A stretch of 10,538 nt of DNA. Source: Candidatus Omnitrophota bacterium. GTDB taxonomy: Bacteria; Omnitrophota; Gorgyraeia; Duberdicusellales; 4484-171. The notes below the pieces were generated by a model. It had not been told where the DNA came from and made no database searches. It saw only the letters and a list, made by a program, of their open reading frames with translations. The stretch is from assembly GCA_028717025.1 (NCBI GenBank), contig JAQUOR010000042.1, positions 1-10,538 of the forward strand. Reading direction: 5' to 3'. Both the position numbers and the translations under genes were made by a program. This document shows, one piece after another, positions 5,937 to 10,538 of this stretch (positions are counted from its first letter, which is position 1; every line of letters begins with the position of its first letter).

Positions 5937-7022
5937 ATGAGAAAAGTAAGCCTTATCCCTGGTGATGGAATCGGTCCTGAAGTAACTGACGCAGCTCGTG
6001 CCTGCATCGATGCGCTTGATGTTGGTATCGAGTGGGAAGTGGTCCTCGCCGGAGAGCCTGCCGTAAAAAAAGGCGGTTCGCTTTTGCCCAAAGAGACGCT
6101 TGATTCCATACGAAGAAACAAAATTGCCCTTAAGGGCCCTATCACCACGCCTATCGGCACAGGCTTTCGTTCTATCAATGTTGCATTGCGGCAGGAATTG
6201 GATTTATATGCATGCGTGCGGCCGAGCCGCTATATCGAAGGCGGAAATTCAAAATATCCCGGAGTGAATCTTGTGATTGTTCGTGAGAACAGCGAGGATC
6301 TGTACGCAGGCGTGGAATTCAAGGACCAGGACAGTAAAACCGAAGGTTTGATAGAATATATCAACGGTATAAGCGAGAAGAAGGTAAGGAAGGGAAGTGC
6401 GATTTCCATAAAACCCTTTTCCCGATTTGCCTGCGAGAGGATCATCCGTTTTGCCTTTGCGCTGGCAAAAAAGGAGAATAGAAAGAAAGTCACCTGCATT
6501 CACAAGGCCAATATCATGAAATTTACCGACGGCCTCTTCTTGAAGATTTTTAAAGAAATAGCTCCCGCATATCCGGGTATCGAAGCGAATGATGTTATCG
6601 TGGATAACCTCTGCATGCAGCTGGTCTTGCGGCCGCAGGAGTTTGATGTGCTGGTTTTGCCTAATCTCTACGGCGACATTGTTTCCGATCTATGTGCCGG
6701 TCTTATGGGCGGTTTGGGAGTAGCCCCGGGTGCTAATATCGGAGAAGAAACGGCCTTGTTTGAGCCGGTACACGGTGCAGCCCCAAAGTATACCGGTAAA
6801 AATAAAGTAAACCCGGTCGCAACGATACTTTCCGCGCAGCTTATGCTCACCCATATGGGAGAACACAAAAAAGCTAAAATTTTAGAAGAAGCGGTATGCG
6901 CGGTGATACGAGAGAAGAAATTCACAACCTACGATCTAAAGCCCACCCGAAACGACCCCGCAGCTGTCGGGACAAAAGAGATGACCGAAGCGATCCTGAA
7001 AGAAATAAAAAAACTGCTTTAG
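5937..7022 (+). CDS. icd: Isocitrate dehydrogenase (beta-decarboxylating dehydrogenase family)
   Basis: Oxidative decarboxylation of isocitrate to 2-oxoglutarate in the cytoplasm (361 residues; shorter than the 416-residue E. coli enzyme). Substrate motif FRSINVALRQELDLYACVRPSR (77-98) carries Ser79, Asn81, Arg85 and Arg95, matching E. coli Ser113, Asn115, Arg119 and Arg129; isopropylmalate dehydrogenases differ here. Other blocks are VRENSEDLYAGVE (115-127), HKANIMK (189-195) and NLYGDIVSDLCAGLMGG (243-259) with metal-binding Asp247 and Asp251. Cofactor region HGAAPKYTGKNKVNP (279-293) retains Lys284, Tyr285 and Val291, and Tyr332 follows. These equal the NADP+ determinants Lys344, Tyr345, Val351 and Tyr391 of E. 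coli, while the Arg395 position is Pro335. Probably NADP+-using, not proven. An in-frame TAA three bases before the ATG makes this the earliest ATG. Five bases separate it from mdh. Confidence 0.92.
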   Translation: MRKVSLIPGDGIGPEVTDAARACIDALDVGIEWEVVLAGEPAVKKGGSLLPKETLDSIRRNKIALKGPITTPIGTGFRSINVALRQELDLYACVRPSRYIEGGNSKYPGVNLVIVRENSEDLYAGVEFKDQDSKTEGLIEYINGISEKKVRKGSAISIKPFSRFACERIIRFAFALAKKENRKKVTCIHKANIMKFTDGLFLKIFKEIAPAYPGIEANDVIVDNLCMQLVLRPQEFDVLVLPNLYGDIVSDLCAGLMGGLGVAPGANIGEETALFEPVHGAAPKYTGKNKVNPVATILSAQLMLTHMGEHKKAKILEEAVCAVIREKKFTTYDLKPTRNDPAAVGTKEMTEAILKEIKKLL

Positions 7023-7027
7023 GGAAA

Positions 7028-7945
7028 ATGGTTAAAAAAATATCTGTTATAGGAAGTGGCGCAGTCGGTTCGACACTCGCCTTCCATCTCTTACGCCTTA
7101 ATTTAAAAAGTTTAAGCCTGGTGGATGTGGCAGGAGACCTTGCAAAAGGGGTTGCTCTTGATTTAGAAGATACCCGGGCTTTTTTTGATTTTCCTACCCT
7201 GATTTCCGCGGGCAGTGATTTTTCATTGATCAAAGATTCCGACATCATTGCCGTTACCGCAGGGGTGGCGCGTAAAGAAGGCATGAGCCGTCTCGATCTT
7301 TTAAAAATAAACGCAAAAGTCGTCAAAGAGGTATCGGCTGAAATCAAAAAGCATGCTCCCGCGGCGATCGTTATTATGGTAACGAATCCGTTGGATATTA
7401 TTACGTACATCGCAACTAAAGAGACCGGTTTTTCGCGTAACAGGATATTCGGTATGGGTTCTTCGCTTGATAGTGCCCGTTTGCTTAATCTTTTTTCCCA
7501 AGAAGTGTCTGTGGCGACGTCATCCCTTGAAGGTTTTGTCTTCGGGCTGCACAATAACGAAATGGTAGTTTCCGCGCAAAGGCTTAAAGTCAGGGGAGAG
7601 GCGCTCACAAAGAATTTATCGCCGGAACGAATAAAAAAATTGCAAGAGCGTACTGCCATGCGGGGAGGCGAAATCATAGGGTACCTTAAAAACCGCAGTG
7701 CCGCTTTTGCGCCTTCGCTTTCATGCGTTCGTTTGATCGAGGCAATTGTATACGATAAGAACGAAATCATCCCGGTTTCTGTCCTCTTAAACGGCGAATA
7801 TGGACTTAAAAACGTCTGTCTGGGGGTACCCTGCCTCATCAATCATAAAGGTATTGAGAAAATCATCGAGATAGAATTGAACGCGCAAGAAAAAGAAAAA
7901 ATAAAAAAAGTAGAAGAAACGTTTAAAGAAATAGCCGGCTCGTAA
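7028..7945 (+). CDS. mdh: Malate dehydrogenase (LDH-like MDH family)
   Basis: NAD-dependent malate/oxaloacetate interconversion (305 residues, family length). GSGAVGS (9-15) is the dinucleotide fold and Asp33 (LVDVAGD) fits NAD+. Substrate loop AGVARKEGMSRLDLL (78-92) has Arg82 at the position where lactate dehydrogenases carry Gln102, so malate is favoured. Further catalytic residues are Arg88, Asn120 (VTNPLD), Asp148 and Arg151 (LDSAR), and His175. The His motif reads LHNNEMV instead of the normal GHGDxMV, an unusual change beside an intact catalytic His. C-terminal blocks (MRGGEII, NGEYGL, LGVPCLIN) are standard. The start at 7028 is chosen over an in-frame ATG at 6896 because the GxGxxG fold begins directly after it and the extra 44 residues lie within icd. 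AGGGA overlaps the icd stop, suggesting coupled translation. Confidence 0.92.
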   Translation: MVKKISVIGSGAVGSTLAFHLLRLNLKSLSLVDVAGDLAKGVALDLEDTRAFFDFPTLISAGSDFSLIKDSDIIAVTAGVARKEGMSRLDLLKINAKVVKEVSAEIKKHAPAAIVIMVTNPLDIITYIATKETGFSRNRIFGMGSSLDSARLLNLFSQEVSVATSSLEGFVFGLHNNEMVVSAQRLKVRGEALTKNLSPERIKKLQERTAMRGGEIIGYLKNRSAAFAPSLSCVRLIEAIVYDKNEIIPVSVLLNGEYGLKNVCLGVPCLINHKGIEKIIEIELNAQEKEKIKKVEETFKEIAGS

Positions 7946-7971
7946 TCGATATAACCAACCAGAAGGTTTAT

Positions 7972-9213
7972 ATGTATGATGTAGCGATAATCGGCGCAGG
8001 CCCCGGCGGTATAGCTGCCGCAAAATACGCAGCGCAAAACAAACTACGCGCAGTCCTCTTTGATCTTGATCAAAATACTTTCGGGGGTACCTGTCTTAAT
8101 TCCGGTTGCATTCCCACCAAATTTTTCATTAATTCTTCAAAATTAGGTAAACGCTGGGAAGAGATTGCCGCTCAAAGAGACGCGCTCGTCAATACGATAA
8201 AGAACCCTTTGCTTTCGTATCTGGAAAGCCAGGGTGTGCGGGTCGTTTTTGGCAAAGCCTCTTTCGTTGACCCTCAGACGCTTCGCTGTGCGGGGGAAGT
8301 GTTTAACGCAAAGTATGTCGTTATTGCAAGCGGCTCTGAACCAAAAAAAATAGTGGAGCATAACAATGCCGTCTACGCCCAGGATTTATTTACGCATACC
8401 TCTATCGGCAATACCTTTCTTATCGTAGGAGCGGGAAGCATCGGCATAGAGATGGCATCATTATTGCGTACGTTTGGTAAAAACGTCCGGGTAATCGAAA
8501 AGGAAGAACGCATTCTGCCGGCGTTTGGCTCGGCGCTCGCTCATCGTCTTAAAGTAGTTTTAGAGAAGAAGGGGGTAGTGATAGAAACCGGTAAAGACGT
8601 CGCGGCGTATAATCTTGATGCATATGATACAATAATCATGGCAGCCGGCAGAATCCCCGCTACCGGTGAACTAATGCTTAATGAGGCCGGCGTGCAGTGT
8701 GACGGGAAAGGCTGGGTTATGACCGATAGCTATATGCGCACTAACGTTGAAACGATTTATGCCTGCGGGGATGTTACCGGCAAAAAACTTCTTGCGTATA
8801 TTGCCGATTACCAGGGCAGGCTCTGTATCGATAATATACTGGGTAAAAAAAATAAGGAAGAATATGCGGGCATTGCTGATTGTGTATTTTCGCTGCCTCA
8901 GATAGCATCTGTCGGTATGACGGAGGAAGAGGCCAAAGCCAAGAATACTCCCCATAAAAGCATAAAGTCGAATTTTTTAAAATTTTCTTCTTCATACCTG
9001 TATAACGATACCGATGGTTTTATCCAGGTGCTCTGCGATCCGCAAGGCAAGATACTTGGAGCAGGAATAATTTCTATTGCAGCGAGCGAACTGATCAGTA
9101 CGTTTTCGCTTTGCATTAAAAATAATCTGGCCATGCGCGACCTCGCGCAATGCGTTTTCATCCACCCTACGCTTTCAGAAATACTGCCGTTTATTGCTTC
9201 GTGCGATGCTTAA
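7972..9213 (+). CDS. lpdA: Dihydrolipoamide dehydrogenase-like flavoprotein (E3)
   Basis: Pyridine nucleotide-disulfide oxidoreductase, probably reoxidising dihydrolipoamide for a 2-oxoacid dehydrogenase or glycine-cleavage complex. FAD fold GAGPGG at 8-13; redox disulfide Cys41/Cys46 in GGTCLNSGCIPTK; NAD fold GAGSIGIE at 153-160 with acidic Glu176 after the second strand, favouring NAD over NADP; second FAD motif YACGDVTGK at 263-271; C-terminal HPTLSE with His398 and Glu403, the acid-base pair donated across the dimer. At 413 residues it is shorter than the usual 450-475, with the shortening spread over loops rather than one end. Shine-Dalgarno AGAAGG sits 5 bases before ATG, 26 bases after mdh, so it is probably in the same operon. 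No E1 or E2 gene is in the window. Another disulfide reductase of this family is the main alternative. Confidence 0.85.
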   Translation: MYDVAIIGAGPGGIAAAKYAAQNKLRAVLFDLDQNTFGGTCLNSGCIPTKFFINSSKLGKRWEEIAAQRDALVNTIKNPLLSYLESQGVRVVFGKASFVDPQTLRCAGEVFNAKYVVIASGSEPKKIVEHNNAVYAQDLFTHTSIGNTFLIVGAGSIGIEMASLLRTFGKNVRVIEKEERILPAFGSALAHRLKVVLEKKGVVIETGKDVAAYNLDAYDTIIMAAGRIPATGELMLNEAGVQCDGKGWVMTDSYMRTNVETIYACGDVTGKKLLAYIADYQGRLCIDNILGKKNKEEYAGIADCVFSLPQIASVGMTEEEAKAKNTPHKSIKSNFLKFSSSYLYNDTDGFIQVLCDPQGKILGAGIISIAASELISTFSLCIKNNLAMRDLAQCVFIHPTLSEILPFIASCDA

Positions 9214-9235
9214 CGCACGCCGGCGATAAATTGTT

Positions 9236-9266
9236 AACCTCAATCCTTTAAGGCTGGGTTTACTTT
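9236..9266 (+). terminator. Weak candidate terminator after the metabolic operon
   Basis: AACC (9236-9239) can pair with GGTT (9257-9260), enclosing a small CCT-TTA-AGG hairpin (9245-9253), followed by the T-rich TTTACTTT. It is placed where an operon should end, just before a new promoter. The stem is interrupted and AT-rich and the T-run is broken, so this is only a possibility. Confidence 0.25.
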
Positions 9267-9287
9267 ATCCGTATCTTTTGGTATAAT
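9259..9287 (+). promoter_or_regulatory. Extended -10 promoter directly before the tonB-like gene
   Basis: TATAAT at 9282-9287 is a perfect -10 and is preceded by TG at 9279-9280, giving the extended -10 form TGnTATAAT. TTTACT (9259-9264) is a 4-of-6 match to -35 at exactly 17 bases. The usual start point, 7 or 8 bases after the -10, falls at about 9294-9295, that is on the ATG itself. This is the best sigma70-type promoter seen in the window. Confidence 0.75.
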
Positions 9288-9294
9288 TTTTCAT

Positions 9295-9936
9295 ATGAAG
9301 AGTTATGCGTACGCCTCCTTTAGTTTATCCTTTTTAACCCATGCGTTCGTTATCATCTGTATTCCTTCGTTTGCAAGCGGTAGAATTTCACCCCAGCCCG
9401 TAAAAGTACAACCGGTACGAGAGAAAAGCGAAGTGAAAATAACCCTTCAAAAAACGGAGTCGGATAAAATGCAGGAACTCATGCGTGAAGTAAGCGATAT
9501 CCCGGTTTTGCCCTACATTGAAGATTTTACGCAAAAGCTCATTCTTGAGGATATGAAAGTTTTATCTCTCGATAAGCCGCAGCCTGCCCAGGAGCGCATA
9601 CGGGAGGTGGCGATCGCCGATATGCCGGATAAAAATTTACGTAAACTGCCGGAATATATGGACTATTACCAGTTGATACGGACGAAAATCGCAAAGACCG
9701 CCCAGCGACTTTATGACGGTGAAGACGGAGGCACGATTTTTGTGAGTTTTACTGTCCTTCCGGATGGTCGCCTTGGCGACGTGTATCTTGAAGAAAATTC
9801 AGCAAAGAGCAAACACCTAAGAGAGGTTGCTGTCGAAAGTATACATGAAGCATCTCCTTTTCCGTCGTTTCCGAAAGAATTAGCGAAACGTTCCAGTTTG
9901 CCCGTAAGTATTCCCATAAATTTCAAAAATAATTGA
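9295..9936 (+). CDS. TonB-like protein with TonB C-terminal domain
   Basis: A 213-residue, probably inner-membrane-anchored periplasmic protein of the TonB/TolA type, which transmits proton-motive energy from an ExbB/ExbD-like motor to outer-membrane partners. One N-terminal membrane segment (about 7-28) contains Ser12-x3-His16, the same spacing as the functionally important Ser16/His20 of E. coli TonB. A short, only mildly Pro-rich and charged region (29-120) follows. The C-terminal domain (about 121-213) shows YYQLIRTKI, GTIFVSFTVLPDGRLGDV, SPFPSFP and a final VSIPINF, the standard TonB_C pattern. No Shine-Dalgarno precedes the ATG; the next in-frame Met (59) would delete the membrane anchor, so 9295 is preferred. 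No exbB, exbD or receptor gene is present in the window. A TolA-like or other envelope-spanning role is possible. Confidence 0.8.
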   Translation: MKSYAYASFSLSFLTHAFVIICIPSFASGRISPQPVKVQPVREKSEVKITLQKTESDKMQELMREVSDIPVLPYIEDFTQKLILEDMKVLSLDKPQPAQERIREVAIADMPDKNLRKLPEYMDYYQLIRTKIAKTAQRLYDGEDGGTIFVSFTVLPDGRLGDVYLEENSAKSKHLREVAVESIHEASPFPSFPKELAKRSSLPVSIPINFKNN

Positions 9937-9960
9937 CAAATCATACGGAGTTGTTAACCT
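9933..9960 (+). promoter_or_regulatory. Possible promoter for the MEMO-family gene
   Basis: A perfect -35 hexamer TTGACA (9933-9938) overlaps the tonB-like stop codon. TAACCT (9955-9960) at 16-base spacing matches only the T, A and final T of the -10. It would give a leader of about 65 bases before the GTG at 10032. The weak -10 makes this tentative; read-through from the tonB-like gene is equally possible. Confidence 0.35.
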
Positions 9961-10031
9961 ATAGCAACAAACGAAAATTATCCGCATGGGACGCACCGAT
10001 ATGCGTATGGATCTGTGGATGAGGGAGTACG

Positions 10032-10538
10032 GTGATTAGAGGGCCTATTGTCAGCGGTCAATTTTATCCGTCAAACGCGAAAGTCTTAAAGGGGCTGATA
10101 GAAGATTTTACGCCGCGCGAAATTACCAGGCTTTCTGCAAAAGCGATTATTCTTCCTCACGCAGGCTACGTGTATTCGGGAAAAGTGGCAGCAGCTACCG
10201 TGAGTAAGATCCTTCCCAGGAAAAAAATCATCATCCTTGGGACGAACCATACGGGTCAGGGCAAAGACTTTGCGCTTTATTCCCGCGGCGCATGGGAAAC
10301 TCCTTTTGGCCGGCTTTCCATTGACGAGCCTCTGGGAAAGCTTTTGTTAGAAAAAGCCGTGCACATAAAAGCGGATTTAATAGCGCATCAATTCGAGCAC
10401 TCGATAGAGGTGGAATTGCCCATTCTTTATCATTTCCTGGGTAATTTTCAATTTGTGCCTATTGCCTGTCAGGTATCGACGCTTGCGATATATCGCAGTG
10501 TTGCCTTGGAAATTTACGAGGCGATAAAAGGCTTTAAG
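10032..10538 (+). CDS. amrB: MEMO-family protein (AmmeMemoRadiSam system protein B), 5' part
   Basis: First 169 codons of a MEMO-family gene, cut by the window edge; bacterial members are usually about 260-280 residues. The family resembles metal-dependent extradiol dioxygenases and is often found with an AMMECR1 protein and a radical SAM protein; its bacterial reaction is not established. Visible signatures: the N-terminal RGPIVSGQFYP (3-13), LPHAGYVYSG (41-50) with His43, LGTNHTGQG (69-77) with His73, WETPFGRLSID (88-98) and HQFEHSIEVELPIL (119-132). His43 and His73 correspond to metal-binding His49 and His81 of human MEMO1; the matching Cys would lie beyond the edge. The GTG start is supported by GAGGGAG a few bases upstream, an in-frame TGA at 10020-10022 and the family N-terminus beginning at once. 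It is 95 bases after the tonB-like gene. Confidence 0.9.
   Translation, partial: MIRGPIVSGQFYPSNAKVLKGLIEDFTPREITRLSAKAIILPHAGYVYSGKVAAATVSKILPRKKIIILGTNHTGQGKDFALYSRGAWETPFGRLSIDEPLGKLLLEKAVHIKADLIAHQFEHSIEVELPILYHFLGNFQFVPIACQVSTLAIYRSVALEIYEAIKGFK

Noticed and set aside
5937..7022. Calling the dehydrogenase leuB (3-isopropylmalate dehydrogenase)
   Set aside because: Ser79, Asn81 and the following residues match the isocitrate-binding motif, not the hydrophobic pocket of isopropylmalate dehydrogenases.
6896..7027. 44-residue N-terminal extension of mdh
   Set aside because: In frame, but it overlaps the end of icd, has no family homology, and the dinucleotide fold begins right after the ATG at 7028, which has its own AGGGA site.
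6922..7842. 306-codon open frame on the minus strand opposite mdh
   Set aside because: It lies fully antisense to a clear malate dehydrogenase, shows no recognisable motif, and is rich in Ser/Arg/Leu as expected for a shadow frame.
9986..10039. 17-codon open frame overlapping the MEMO gene start
   Set aside because: It overlaps the GTG start by 8 bases and could in theory couple translation, but it has no Shine-Dalgarno and no conserved content; such frames are common by chance.
1..10538. CRISPR arrays, tRNA, rRNA, transposases, phage genes or toxin-antitoxin pairs
   Set aside because: No regularly spaced repeats, cloverleaf, rRNA motif or mobile-element protein was found; nearly all the sequence is accounted for by the listed genes.

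Overview
The window holds a tightly packed, entirely plus-strand bacterial gene run. It starts at the tail of a ribosomal-protein/RNA-polymerase operon (last codons of a probable rpsD, then rpoA and rplQ). It continues into central-metabolism genes: a class I aspartate-type aminotransferase, an aconitase-superfamily large subunit of LeuC/homoaconitase type, a PilT-type ATPase, the matching small subunit, isocitrate dehydrogenase, malate dehydrogenase and a dihydrolipoamide-dehydrogenase-like flavoprotein. It closes with a TonB-like protein and the first 169 codons of a MEMO-family (AmmeMemoRadiSam protein B) gene, cut by the window edge. No rRNA, tRNA, CRISPR, transposase or phage gene was seen, and no gap between genes is longer than about 110 bases.

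Organism: a bacterium with type IV pilus machinery and probably a Gram-negative-type envelope (TonB-like protein). RpoA has both the N-terminal and C-terminal domains of bacterial alpha. The mix of archaeal/anaerobe-type LeuC/LeuD subunits, a charged tail on ribosomal protein L17 and this gene order suggests an uncultured candidate-phylum lineage. Omnitrophota is my best guess, but it rests on recall and cannot be proven from this window.

Regions: 1-1663 is the translation/transcription block. 1704-9213 is a metabolic block that can be read as part of a TCA segment: citrate to isocitrate (LeuC/LeuD-like hydro-lyase, if it acts as an aconitase), isocitrate to 2-oxoglutarate (IDH), malate/oxaloacetate exchange (MDH), oxaloacetate/aspartate and 2-oxoglutarate/glutamate exchange (aminotransferase), and the E3 flavoprotein of a 2-oxoacid dehydrogenase or glycine-cleavage complex. 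No leuA, leuB or citrate synthase is present here. The large and small hydro-lyase subunits are separated by pilT, which has the strongest Shine-Dalgarno of the metabolic block and is bracketed by related GC-rich palindromes. 9214-10538 is a new transcriptional region: an extended -10 promoter placed so that the tonB-like mRNA would be leaderless, then the MEMO-family gene.

The items most worth following up are the unusual specificity loop (Tyr-Lys-Phe-Ala) in the small hydro-lyase subunit, the pilT insertion with its flanking palindromes, the operator-like palindrome in front of icd, the His-Asn-Asn change at the MDH catalytic histidine, and the predicted leaderless tonB-like transcript.
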